Below are positions 36,419-45,716 of a stretch of 64,000 nucleotides of DNA, piece after piece (the stretch's first letter is position 1; each line of letters starts with the position of its first letter). Below the pieces are notes generated by a model that was not told where the DNA came from, did not search any database, and saw only the letters and a program-made list of their open reading frames with translations. The DNA comes from Sphingobacteriaceae bacterium DW12 (GTDB taxonomy: Bacteria > Bacteroidota > Bacteroidia > Sphingobacteriales > Sphingobacteriaceae). The position numbers and the translations under genes are program-made. Location of the stretch: assembly GCA_000783305.1 (NCBI GenBank), contig JROE01000008.1:186001-250000 (forward strand), read 5' to 3'.

Positions 36419-39400
36419 TTATTTAAAAAGATCATTCCATGGAATGTTGATTTTTTTATTAACTTGACCAATCAATGTCACTTGTGTGCTTGGCTTATCT
36501 ATCTCAATAGTATAAATATATCGGGCACCGTAGTAATCTTTACGACTTACGATTTTTCCTGTGTTGTCATAAGCCACCACGGCCATTCGGTAATCGTTAC
36601 TGTCAAAGCTAAGGGGCCAAAATGTCAAACTGTTCCATTGGATGACCGGATAATTCGGATTGTGGTCTAAGGTATCTGGGTTTAACAAGGCAACTTTTTT
36701 GAGCCCATCCGGAATATCGATTTTTGTAGTCGCCGGAATCCTTACTACTGTAGGTACTCTTGGATCGGGACTGGTGTTGATTACGTTTGAAAAATCCGAC
36801 CAAGGCCCTGGTTGAGTGTCAGTCTTTAGGTCTAAGTAGATACGTCCCCCCGTTATTTTACTTCCATAGTGTCCACGCCATCTTTTCTTATCTTTACCTG
36901 CATGTTCGAAATGGATAAATCGCAGTCCTTCTCCATAATTCTCGAATACATGTCCCACTTCCATCCAAGAATATCCATCTTTGGTCGGCATTGGTGCATC
37001 TACTAGTCCAGATTTATATTCTGCGATTACCTTTCTATCCCGATCTAATAAGCGCACGGTCATCTCATAGGCTCCTTGACAATCAAACCTAGAACATATC
37101 CAGTCAGAAACAGTTATTTTTGGCATTTCATCAAGTTGATTAACCGTAAATCCTTGATTCAATAGTTCTACGGTTTGCGCTTTACGATCCCAATCGTAGC
37201 TCGTTACAAAGTTGGTACTTCCTTCACTGACTTTGCAGGATTCACCTGGACCATGTTCTATCTCCCATTTGTTTCCTAAGTTGCTTACCATATCCCAGTG
37301 ATCAAACCCCTCCAGCGCATCACCGTTTTTTAGCACCTGTATACGCATGTTTTTTAGTACGCGTATTCGAGCTTTATAGGATTTGTTATAGTCAAGTGCC
37401 GCGAGCGCAATGCGGCCTTCATTTTGCGAAACATCGATTGCCGGCTGTGGTGTTAGTGGTTGTCCATTGGTACCATCACTGATTTCGATTTGATACATGC
37501 TGCCTTGCAACGGAATTTCTTTCCAGCGAACTTTTAGATTCGGACTATCTATCACAAGTTCAGGTGCTTGCGGAGGGGCTATCGGTTTGTACACGATGCT
37601 GTCTTCCGATGTACTCCAGAGGCTATTGATATGATGGTCGCCTATCGCTCGTGCCTTGATTTGCAATTCGCTTCCGATCAACTCATTTTTGAGTTTGATG
37701 TTCACGCATGGTTCACTAGCCCCCACTTCCTTGATCAGTTCGACAGGATTCCCTTCCACCACTCCGTTGACCAGAAGTACTGCTTCATATTTAGCTGCAT
37801 TGGCTACCTCCACAGCCAGTTTGACGATTAGGAAATCGTCAACAATCGCAAGAGGTTGTGTATGCACCTGTCCCAGACGGGTTAGGGTATCCGATGATTT
37901 CACCCAAGAGCTAGGCTTGACACCAGCTCTTACACTTCGCGTATGTACCGCAAATCTGTTTCCGGGCAGCCCCTCATCTAGGGTGAATGATATGCGATAG
38001 GTAGGTGTTTCATCTGCAGACAGCACCATTTTCTGAATTTCGCCTGTTGTCGCCTCATCGACTATTAATTGCGCTTCATTCCCTTCTGCCAGTTTAGCCA
38101 ATCCCTGTACCGATGCGTTTAGGGTGTTGCCGTTTTCTACCGCTAATGTCGGAAGAGAAGGAATTGGAAGATGTATGACTTGTAGCTCGTTGCTCAACCC
38201 AGGTATGCTATTCAGTACATTTTCGATACCTTTTGCTGTTATCGTTACTTGATAATTTCCATTCAACGACGATGGTATATCGCTTACAGCGATTTCAAAC
38301 TGTGTATCCGTACTTGTCAATATTCTTTCCAGAAGTACTCCGTCAGTCTCCAGATCCTTTAAATTTAAGAGCAGGGCTGTTGCAGCTGCCGCATTCGTCC
38401 ATGTGATCGTTATTTTTTCATCGTCTTCGGACCATCTTGCGACTATCGCAGTCGGTGCCGCAAGCTGATGTATGAGGTTTGAAGAGGTGGTCAAATCGCC
38501 AGATATTGTCTTGCTGTCGCCTTTTACCCCGACTTTGGCTGTAAACGCCATAGCAGTAGGTGTTGAAAACGGCTTTATGTCTATTGGGTAGTTTATTTTT
38601 CCCTCTGCTGCGACCTTATCGACTGCGTAGACTTTTAATGGGACTGTCTTATCTTGTCCAAATAGCTGTAGGGTATACAGATGGACATTGTCTATGCCAT
38701 CCCAGTTTGCGATAATATTGGCACTATCGTCGTCCGCGATCAGCGTTACACCCTCTACAAGCCCGGCTTTTGTTAGCCTATCAGACGAACTTACCGTTAG
38801 GCTTTTTAGATGACTCTGGTCACCCTGTGCTGTCACTGCCGCGTGGTAGCTTCCAGATTTGACCACTAAATTATTAAGTCCAAAGGTGTACGATAGCCTT
38901 CCTTCAGTAGCTACAGCTGTATTGGTTTCTGTGAGTACTATGCCTGCCTCATCCAGTACCTTTATTTCAAATCCAGCAGGGCTATTACCTCCTTTCCCTG
39001 TAACTGCTATTTCATTTGTGTCGGGCAAATAGTTGATTCCGATATCCGATGGGTTCTCCAATATTATGATAAGGTTTGAATTTGGAGAGACAAGACTAGG
39101 AATTTTGCTCGCGTCGTCGCTTTTGGCGTATACGACTACATGATAACCTCCCGCGATAAGTGTACCCGTATCCAATGTAGCGGGAGACTGTCCGAAGGTC
39201 GATTTGCTGATAAACGTATCCTGAAGATAAAGGCACACCTCATATTTTGGTGCATTTCCTATCCAATCCACATGAAGTTTTCGTGTATCGTTAAGAGGTG
39301 TTAATGCCACATTAGCAGGCGTTTCCCATCGCGATATGGTATGTTCACTGTAACTACTTTTGTAATCACCGCGCAAAGAGGCGACTTTTACCGTATAGCC

Positions 39401-42400
39401 CATGTTTCTTGTGTCAGGCTCAATAGTCAGGCTTACCGATCTTATATACTTTATGGTTTCCGATTTCAGACGTTCGTTCTTATCGTTGAAAAACACGACT
39501 TCATATCCAGACGCAAAAGATGCTGCCTTCCAGGTAGCCGTTAACACACCGTTGCTGTGTAATAGTTCTATTCCGGAGGGAGGTTCTGGGTTGGTCACCT
39601 CGCTAGGTCTACCGGTCGCATCCTTTACGGCTGCCGCTATTACGGTAGATGCTGCTGCAATTGCTGCTGCTCCTGCTGCCATACCTCCTGCTTCCGCCAG
39701 TGCCACCGTACCTGCCTCTGCCGCCCCCGCTACGGTAGCATCTACCAATCCTTGACATACCAAATCAGCAGCATATTGAGCGGCTTTTTTACCCCCCACG
39801 ATGACCAAGAATTTGGCTATGGCATCGGGGTTGTCCAATAGTGATTCGACGAATAATTTGGCCGCTCCAGTTAGAGACTTGAATATCTCACCCGGTAGAG
39901 CATCCAAAGACAGGTCTTCTGGTAAACGGAAAGGTATGCCTTTCGGAAACTTTGCCGATAGGAACTCATGTCCCATTGATGACAAAGCGTAGGTTCCGTT
40001 CAGCACAAAATACAGTCCACCGTTTTCCGTTTTGAATGTTGGGGTAATCGTGAATTTTGTTTGGTAGACATTTTCAATGATAAAATCCATCAATTTACCA
40101 CAGGGACCCGTACCCGCTTCGGCTATTTTTTGCAAGGTCTTGACAAAGTCTACCGCTTCCCTCAAGAAGTCGAAAGCAGGCCAGTTGTTGATGTTAAATC
40201 CCTGGGATTCACTATAGCTAAAGTCGAGGCTCAATGCGCCAAATACTTCAAATACCTGCGCCGATTCCAATCTTCCTTGCAACTGCAGTTCTTCGGTGCC
40301 TTCCACTCTTTGCATCGTCAAACCAAGTTTCCCGAAGGGTTTTTGGAAGAAATTGAATCCGGCAACAAAGCCCATTACGGCATTGGATCTTTTAGTTGTA
40401 TCCAGCGTAAATTTCGGCGGACCGACATATTTTTCACTACCTAGCTCTTCACTGGCAATCTGCAATACGTAAAGATCTATCGGTCCGGCCAATATACTAC
40501 CCGAGGCGATTACACCATTGAACTTACCATTCGCATCCTTATTTGCATGTAGGTTGAAGTGTATCGGGATGTCCACTAGAATACGGAGTATGATATCCGC
40601 TTGGATATTAAATCCATCCAGATACTTCCTTGCCTCTTGATTTTTATCGTTCAGAAAACGGCTGTTTGTATCTTTTTCTTTGTCGTAATAATATATTTCG
40701 CTGCCACTTTTAAAGGTAATCTCGAAAAAATTCGAAGGCCAATTTGTACCATCTCCCGTCAGGAATTGAGCAAAGAACGCGCCTACAGGCAGGTCTTCTA
40801 TTAGCGAGACCCGTGCCAGCGTCGGGTTTGCTCCAGCTAGGCACAGCGCTATGTCTAGGTCTGCTCTACTATCGGGTGTGTCTATCGCTGGAGGAGTGCC
40901 TATTTTCACCTTACCGCTTATCGTGAATAAGGAGGTCGTGTGAGGGACGGTACCTGTCGCGTTTGCAAAGATATAAGTTACACCAGCCTTTAACTCACGG
41001 ACGATTAATCCCGGGATGCCAAATGGACGTACGATTTCGTTGTCTACAGCACCTGTCATCAATGTTAGGTTGGCATCCAAACGATCTTCATTGATCGTTA
41101 GTGCACCATCGAAAGCATAATTCTTACCAAAAATAGCGTCTATTTTTAATCGAGCTACAAGTGTAAACTCATTTTTATTTTGGGGTGCATACTGTACGCG
41201 GATACCCGTATAAGCGTCTGTATGGGTGAATACAATCGTGCTCAATACTGTAATGTCTGGCAATTCAGCGACAAATGTGCTGCGTATCGAGTCCGCTTTG
41301 TCGATTATGGCCGATATCACCACACTCGCTGCACCGTTGGTTCCGATTTCCAGCAACCTATTGAATAGAGGGCTGGTGTTGATATCCAAGTGACCATAGA
41401 GGAGCATACCCTTTGACAACTTGATATCGCCCAGTCCCGATATGGTCACTGCATTGGTATACTCTTTCGGTTTGTCTGGAAAGTTTGTGATCTGTTGCAG
41501 GTCTTGGGCCAACGACGTTGCCGATTCCTCATAAGACACTACAAATAGGCCCGCACTTTTGATATGGAGATAGGTGTCGATGATTGCTAGAGCTGGTAAT
41601 ATCGAACCAAATCTAAAATCCTCTCCCAGATTCAGTCCAAAGGCGTAACCCCAGTTATCGGTATCGATTTTTTTGATCATCACTGCAGCTTCTGCAAAAT
41701 GCGACACCGAGCCAAATAAAAAACCTATATTGTCCGAAAGGTTGAGGTGCAGGTAAGCTGCCTCAAATACTGGTGTTGTATAGGCCGTAGGTTTAGTTGT
41801 TTCCCATTTTTCACCTTTTGTATCGGTTACGGTCAGTGTATCCACAAAGCTGTCTATCGTTACTTTTTCGAGTTCAGCGGGTGTGACCGTTGCTGTCAGT
41901 ATTGTTTTGTCGGCGCTGTTGTTGCCTGTTACGTAAAGGATATCAGTATGTAGGTTGCCTATTGCTAGCCCCCCTTTTACCGAGCTGCGGTATTTTCGTT
42001 CTGATGATTGTCCTGCTTCAGGAGCTTCAGGAATGGCGTCGATCTTGAGGTCTACATTTAAGGATTTGATCGATAGCGAAGCCACTCCAAATCCCACATG
42101 CCAGTCAAAGGTGGAAGTCATCGCAATTTCAAACCCACCTTTTGTCGCATTTGCAGTGGCTTTTGCCGTTTCCAGAACAATTTCTCGCGGAAAGCCCAGG
42201 TTGTAGGCTAAGGAAAGTTTCATCGACAGACTACACAATGCATCGTCAAAATTGAAGACCGCTCGCTTTGCCAATTCACCTGTGAAGATCCAGTCTGCCT
42301 CGGGCGCATTTTTCTCCGCTTTAATTGCTATATCCAAAGTTGCGATTTCCAACAACGCACTTGCCAGTAGGGTCAACCCCGGTTTTTCCTCCAGTGGATG

Positions 42401-45400
42401 ATCTATTTGAGCGGTCAGTACCGCCTCATCAATACTGACGAATCCTGTTACGAGATTCCATTTTTCACGATTGGCAATCGAAAAGGAAACATGGTTTAAT
42501 ATATTTTTACTCAAGTCAAATTCGAACCCTGCTGCTGTGATGTCCACGCCCTGGGCAAATGGCATCAGATTGGTCGGGATGTAGCGCACCAGTGTATCCG
42601 GCAGCATCCAAGCTGTGAGGTCGTTCAGTCCCGGTAGGTGTACGGTATCGATTGTCGTGGTCTGAAAGATCCAAGGGGCATCTTTGGCCGTACGGCCTGC
42701 ATTGACACTAAAAGCTGTTCCAGCGATGGTTAGCGTGCCTTGTATAAATCCAAGTGTATAAGATTCAGAAGAACCATTTACCAATGTCAGTCCAGCTTCT
42801 ATATCTGTAATCTCTAGTCCTTTGTTCTCGATGATTTTCCATGGCTCCGTCGTGTTCATCTGAAAGCTTACCCTTTTTACTATAGGGCTTGCGGTTGGGT
42901 CGAAGTAAACTTCAAAGACCGAAATATGAGCCTTGCCGAAAGACTGTATTCCTTTTGGAAGCATATCAGTTACTCGGTCGGCACCTATTATACGCAGTAT
43001 CTCGCCAATTCCCGGCAGGTCGAAACCTTCCTCTGCCAATCCGATGCGCCACCCAAGCTCTCCGATGGGCACCATCATTTCAATTTCAAAACTAGCTGTA
43101 TTTTTACCCAGATTCAATTTTCCCGCTAATACACCCGATGTGTCCCAGCCATCTGTCTGCTTTACCAGTTTGGTCTTTAATGTCCAGTCTGCAAGTTGGA
43201 GCACATCATCCACGATGTTCCAAGGTGTTGGCTGCTTTAAATTGAAATCTATGAAAGAAAGATGGGGGCTAAAATCTCCAACCCTATCACTTGGTGGTAT
43301 GACAGCAGCTCCAATCCTAATTTCCTCTACTTCAAATCCAGTCAGCTGTTTGAAAAAACTGGGCATTATTGCCAATATCGTTGCTTGGTCTTCTCCAGTA
43401 AAGGCTTCGACATTTGATAGCGATGCCGTAGCTTGGTCAATGGGCCTCAGGCACAACACCCAATCTTGTTGTATCGGGACAAAAAGCGAGACTTCTACAG
43501 GTAGTCCGCCAAAAGTAAATCGCCCAGAGACACTTGTCGAAAAAGTAGCGCTTAATGTTTCCCCTGTTCGGGTATGGATTACATTTAAACCAAATTTGAC
43601 GTCGGATAGTGCCACCAATGAAGGCAACAGTTCGTAGACATCCCTCTCCTCTGGCTGTACAATCATCGATACCTCCGTAGACCTGTTGTAAGCATTTATA
43701 TTGCAGTATTCCAGCTCCCTGATCTTGAGTTGAGCAAGCTGCAACAGGCTAGTAGGCAGCAGTCCTTCCAATACATTGCCCGCTGTACCGGATAGCAAGG
43801 TAGGGAGCGCATAAGCCTTAGCATTATCCTTGCGCCTAAGCTGTAACTCGCTACCAGTTGAGGTAGGCGCAGAAAGTTGGTAAGCGATCCTGTCGTCAAA
43901 TTGCGCTACATATCCATCCCATACTACAGCATCTGTATTCCAATCGTCTACGACTGGTAGGCTGGAAACGGATAAGATTCCCTCTGTAAATACCAAAGCA
44001 GGAAGCCCCGTCAATTCGATATGGACATCTGGTATTTTAGCTTCTCCTATGAGCTTTATCTCCGTACTATCTGTGGTTCGGATGATGCTACCACCTATTT
44101 TTACGCTATTATACGTATTGGCGGGCTTGTCCAGCTTAAAGTCTTCCGGAAATGTATAGTCTCCAAAGAAGTTAAGCCCCCTGATCAGCCCCTTGAATCG
44201 ATTGGCTTCTGCATGCTCGAAAGAAGTCAATATTAGTTCCTTATGTTGGATAAGGAGGTAATTGAGTTCACTGAAATCCATGCCTATAAAAGAGTCTGCA
44301 AATTTCCAACTCTCAGGCAGTTCCATCGTCATCATGAGTGTAAGTTCCTGTTGAGCCGACACCTCGAACGATATGTTGAGCTCAGTAGCTGTCCCATTCC
44401 AATCCGCCTTCCCAATTACGGTCAGGGACAGTCCATCATCCGATAGTGCGGGTAGACTTGTATAGGCAATTGTTAGTGCATCTACAGTTAGGCAATCCTT
44501 GATCAGCTGCAATATGGCAGCTGGGTTTCCTTTCCCCTCCGGGAGCGTTGTGCTATTCAGTCCAATAGTCGTTTCGGTCGGTTTATTCGATTCGAGACGA
44601 CTTTTGAGCGCTTTCAGTATTCGCTTGGCTGGACTGATTTCAAAGGAGAGGTCTGCAGACCATGGCCCATAAGAAAGGCCTGCACGTCCCCGTATCCGAG
44701 CAATATAAGATACCATCATTTCCAGTCCCTCATTTTCCTTTACCAAGATAGGTGAGGTGGTCAAGCGTTCATTTGAGTATACAGCTACTGTTGGTGCGCC
44801 AGCTTTCGCGATAAAGAGTTCGTACAAGGTAGCAGTATCTATCGGTTCCCAAGAGAAATTAGCCCCTTCTTCATCGACTAAGACCGACAGCATAGTTTCC
44901 GTAATCTCGATCGGTACAATGGGTAGCGCGTCACTCTCCGGTCCGCTGATGACAGCCGTCACTGTATAGCTTTTACCCAGTATCGGTGTAAAATCTGGAC
45001 CACTTAATTGTACCGGAGGTACAAAAGCTGCGCTTCTCCACGTGAGGGCCAGTACTTCCTTGTTTGCATCGTCTTTTACGATTATGGTGTAGGCCGTAGC
45101 GCCCTCTATGGTATCGCACTCAGCAAACAAATGGCCGTTTTGATAGTAGGCTCGGACGGTTGTCGTTAGTAAGCCTGGATTGGCTCCAGCCAGCGTTACA
45201 TTGCTCAAGGATACATCTATTTGGGGCTGGTTGGGCAAGCTTCCGTAGATCAATATATGCTGCACATCTTTTAGCACCGCTTTTATATCCTCATCTGAGG
45301 CCAAGGTATTCTCGGGAAGTAATTTCCACACCCCCGTAGCATCTATTCTTGTGGATAGGCTTATCGTGCCATTTATGCTTTCCGTCCCTTCTGGGAGTAC

Positions 45401-45697
45401 ATAGGCCAACTGTTTGGTCGTTCCAACGATTATGATGGCTGGCACGGCCTCAAGGCGTGAGGGCGCTGATCCGAAGGCCAGTTCGCAGGATAAAGTCTTT
45501 CCAAAAAGACGTTCCTGAAGCACCGTATAGCCTGCTGGGGCGTTGAAATAATAGTCGGTTTCTTGTGGAGTAGGAGTATACGATATCTTTCCCGTTGACC
45601 ATACTGCTTCTCTTACATTCGCTTTTCCGGGATAAGTGATGACAGTCCAGCCCTCGGCATCGGACGTAAAGCTATTTTTTTGTATTATCGGATTCAT
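36419..45697 (-). CDS. Giant 3092-residue multidomain protein with laminin-IV-like, FN3-like and FBA domains
   Basis: No signal peptide or lipobox is seen at the start (MNPIIQKNSFTSDAEGW). Order of parts: a laminin-IV/B-like module (~6-168); two FN3-like units (~175-355); a long beta-rich region (~360-1900) with at least three modules repeating at 127 residues; a hydrophobic Ala/Gly segment (~1971-2027); a chain of FN3-like units (~2035-2785); an FBA-like domain (~2796-2957); and a last beta-sandwich (~2960-3092). No enzyme motif is visible. The beta-rich part recalls, from memory, large repeat proteins with DUF6603; this is unverified. It is the third gene of an operon, 19 bases after the 464-residue gene. 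The C-terminus lacks a Type IX secretion tail. A binding or scaffold protein is the best reading; intracellular or unconventionally exported cannot be told. Confidence 0.9.
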   Translation of the reverse strand: MNPIIQKNSFTSDAEGWTVITYPGKANVREAVWSTGKISYTPTPQETDYYFNAPAGYTVLQERLFGKTLSCELAFGSAPSRLEAVPAIIIVGTTKQLAYVLPEGTESINGTISLSTRIDATGVWKLLPENTLASDEDIKAVLKDVQHILIYGSLPNQPQIDVSLSNVTLAGANPGLLTTTVRAYYQNGHLFAECDTIEGATAYTIIVKDDANKEVLALTWRSAAFVPPVQLSGPDFTPILGKSYTVTAVISGPESDALPIVPIEITETMLSVLVDEEGANFSWEPIDTATLYELFIAKAGAPTVAVYSNERLTTSPILVKENEGLEMMVSYIARIRGRAGLSYGPWSADLSFEISPAKRILKALKSRLESNKPTETTIGLNSTTLPEGKGNPAAILQLIKDCLTVDALTIAYTSLPALSDDGLSLTVIGKADWNGTATELNISFEVSAQQELTLMMTMELPESWKFADSFIGMDFSELNYLLIQHKELILTSFEHAEANRFKGLIRGLNFFGDYTFPEDFKLDKPANTYNSVKIGGSIIRTTDSTEIKLIGEAKIPDVHIELTGLPALVFTEGILSVSSLPVVDDWNTDAVVWDGYVAQFDDRIAYQLSAPTSTGSELQLRRKDNAKAYALPTLLSGTAGNVLEGLLPTSLLQLAQLKIRELEYCNINAYNRSTEVSMIVQPEERDVYELLPSLVALSDVKFGLNVIHTRTGETLSATFSTSVSGRFTFGGLPVEVSLFVPIQQDWVLCLRPIDQATASLSNVEAFTGEDQATILAIMPSFFKQLTGFEVEEIRIGAAVIPPSDRVGDFSPHLSFIDFNLKQPTPWNIVDDVLQLADWTLKTKLVKQTDGWDTSGVLAGKLNLGKNTASFEIEMMVPIGELGWRIGLAEEGFDLPGIGEILRIIGADRVTDMLPKGIQSFGKAHISVFEVYFDPTASPIVKRVSFQMNTTEPWKIIENKGLEITDIEAGLTLVNGSSESYTLGFIQGTLTIAGTAFSVNAGRTAKDAPWIFQTTTIDTVHLPGLNDLTAWMLPDTLVRYIPTNLMPFAQGVDITAAGFEFDLSKNILNHVSFSIANREKWNLVTGFVSIDEAVLTAQIDHPLEEKPGLTLLASALLEIATLDIAIKAEKNAPEADWIFTGELAKRAVFNFDDALCSLSMKLSLAYNLGFPREIVLETAKATANATKGGFEIAMTSTFDWHVGFGVASLSIKSLNVDLKIDAIPEAPEAGQSSERKYRSSVKGGLAIGNLHTDILYVTGNNSADKTILTATVTPAELEKVTIDSFVDTLTVTDTKGEKWETTKPTAYTTPVFEAAYLHLNLSDNIGFLFGSVSHFAEAAVMIKKIDTDNWGYAFGLNLGEDFRFGSILPALAIIDTYLHIKSAGLFVVSYEESATSLAQDLQQITNFPDKPKEYTNAVTISGLGDIKLSKGMLLYGHLDINTSPLFNRLLEIGTNGAASVVISAIIDKADSIRSTFVAELPDITVLSTIVFTHTDAYTGIRVQYAPQNKNEFTLVARLKIDAIFGKNYAFDGALTINEDRLDANLTLMTGAVDNEIVRPFGIPGLIVRELKAGVTYIFANATGTVPHTTSLFTISGKVKIGTPPAIDTPDSRADLDIALCLAGANPTLARVSLIEDLPVGAFFAQFLTGDGTNWPSNFFEITFKSGSEIYYYDKEKDTNSRFLNDKNQEARKYLDGFNIQADIILRILVDIPIHFNLHANKDANGKFNGVIASGSILAGPIDLYVLQIASEELGSEKYVGPPKFTLDTTKRSNAVMGFVAGFNFFQKPFGKLGLTMQRVEGTEELQLQGRLESAQVFEVFGALSLDFSYSESQGFNINNWPAFDFLREAVDFVKTLQKIAEAGTGPCGKLMDFIIENVYQTKFTITPTFKTENGGLYFVLNGTYALSSMGHEFLSAKFPKGIPFRLPEDLSLDALPGEIFKSLTGAAKLFVESLLDNPDAIAKFLVIVGGKKAAQYAADLVCQGLVDATVAGAAEAGTVALAEAGGMAAGAAAIAAASTVIAAAVKDATGRPSEVTNPEPPSGIELLHSNGVLTATWKAASFASGYEVVFFNDKNERLKSETIKYIRSVSLTIEPDTRNMGYTVKVASLRGDYKSSYSEHTISRWETPANVALTPLNDTRKLHVDWIGNAPKYEVCLYLQDTFISKSTFGQSPATLDTGTLIAGGYHVVVYAKSDDASKIPSLVSPNSNLIIILENPSDIGINYLPDTNEIAVTGKGGNSPAGFEIKVLDEAGIVLTETNTAVATEGRLSYTFGLNNLVVKSGSYHAAVTAQGDQSHLKSLTVSSSDRLTKAGLVEGVTLIADDDSANIIANWDGIDNVHLYTLQLFGQDKTVPLKVYAVDKVAAEGKINYPIDIKPFSTPTAMAFTAKVGVKGDSKTISGDLTTSSNLIHQLAAPTAIVARWSEDDEKITITWTNAAAATALLLNLKDLETDGVLLERILTSTDTQFEIAVSDIPSSLNGNYQVTITAKGIENVLNSIPGLSNELQVIHLPIPSLPTLAVENGNTLNASVQGLAKLAEGNEAQLIVDEATTGEIQKMVLSADETPTYRISFTLDEGLPGNRFAVHTRSVRAGVKPSSWVKSSDTLTRLGQVHTQPLAIVDDFLIVKLAVEVANAAKYEAVLLVNGVVEGNPVELIKEVGASEPCVNIKLKNELIGSELQIKARAIGDHHINSLWSTSEDSIVYKPIAPPQAPELVIDSPNLKVRWKEIPLQGSMYQIEISDGTNGQPLTPQPAIDVSQNEGRIALAALDYNKSYKARIRVLKNMRIQVLKNGDALEGFDHWDMVSNLGNKWEIEHGPGESCKVSEGSTNFVTSYDWDRKAQTVELLNQGFTVNQLDEMPKITVSDWICSRFDCQGAYEMTVRLLDRDRKVIAEYKSGLVDAPMPTKDGYSWMEVGHVFENYGEGLRFIHFEHAGKDKKRWRGHYGSKITGGRIYLDLKTDTQPGPWSDFSNVINTSPDPRVPTVVRIPATTKIDIPDGLKKVALLNPDTLDHNPNYPVIQWNSLTFWPLSFDSNDYRMAVVAYDNTGKIVSRKDYYGARYIYTIEIDKPSTQVTLIGQVNKKINIPWNDLFK
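36827..37312 (-). other. FBA (F-box-associated) glycan-binding-like domain in the giant protein
   Basis: Residues 2796-2957 follow the order of FBXO2/FBXO6 motifs that I know from memory: EGFDHW; FVTSYDWDRKAQ (2830-2841; human FBXO2 has YFASSFEWCRKAQ); VSDWICSRFDCQGAYEMTVR; SWMEVGHVFENYGEGLRF (FBXO2 GWMEISHTFTDYGPGVRF); HFEHAGKDKKRWRGHYG. The Trp of the glycan-contact Tyr-Trp-Lys triad is kept as W2940, but Tyr and Lys are both Arg (2939, 2941). No F-box precedes it. Eukaryotic FBA domains bind N-glycan cores or denatured glycoproteins. Confidence 0.85.
39617..39787 (-). other. Ala/Gly-rich hydrophobic segment in the giant protein
   Basis: Residues ~1971-2027 are almost free of charge and very rich in Ala, Gly and Val (VDATVAGAAEAGTVALAEAG then GMAAGAAAIAAASTVIAAAV). 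They separate the beta-rich half from the FN3-like half. The segment could be a membrane-active helix pair or a flexible hydrophobic hinge, similar in look to glycine-zipper hairpins. Confidence 0.7.
42278..43222 (-). repeat. 127-residue tandem modules in the giant protein
   Basis: Two tryptophan markers recur. The first series is PWNIV (W826), PWKII (W953) and KWNLV (W1080), spaced exactly 127 and 127. The second is GWRIGL (W883), PWIFQT (W1009) and DWIFTG (W1136), spaced 126 and 127. Between them a pattern of LPG(I/L), a hydrophobic helix and '(V)SF.(M/I)' returns. A diverged fourth copy seems to start at W1199 (FDWHVGF) and a related motif at W1349. The copies are strongly diverged at DNA level. 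Confidence 0.8.
45194..45682 (-). other. Laminin-IV (laminin B)-like N-terminal module of the giant protein
   Basis: Residues 6-168 show the order typical of laminin B modules: an opening F-x(2)-D-x-E-GW (SFTSDAEGWTVI), a YYFNAPAGY strip (family: YF.AP..FLG), a central edge strand IIIVGTTKQLAYVL, WKLLPENTLASDEDIKAVL before VQHILIYGS, and a closing D-V-S-L-S-N-V-T-L. Such modules bind ligands in extracellular matrix proteins and occur here and there in bacteria. The match is by eye and remote. Confidence 0.55.
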
Positions 45698-45716
45698 TAC
45701 AAAAGAGGCTGAATTA

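Noticed and set aside
36285..36467. 60-residue plus-strand open frame after the DUF4832 gene
   Set aside because: It runs through the 13-bp terminator stem and over the 3' end of the giant gene, and its residues look random (basic and hydrophobic mix).
36419..36700. Type IX secretion C-terminal tail on the giant protein
   Set aside because: The end (VNKKINIPWNDLFK) lacks the usual conserved Gly and Lys-rich tail motifs, so T9SS export cannot be claimed.
42933..43637. 234-residue plus-strand open frame opposite the giant gene
   Set aside because: It is a shadow of the minus-strand gene; the giant frame has clear domain structure here, including the exact 127-residue repeats.
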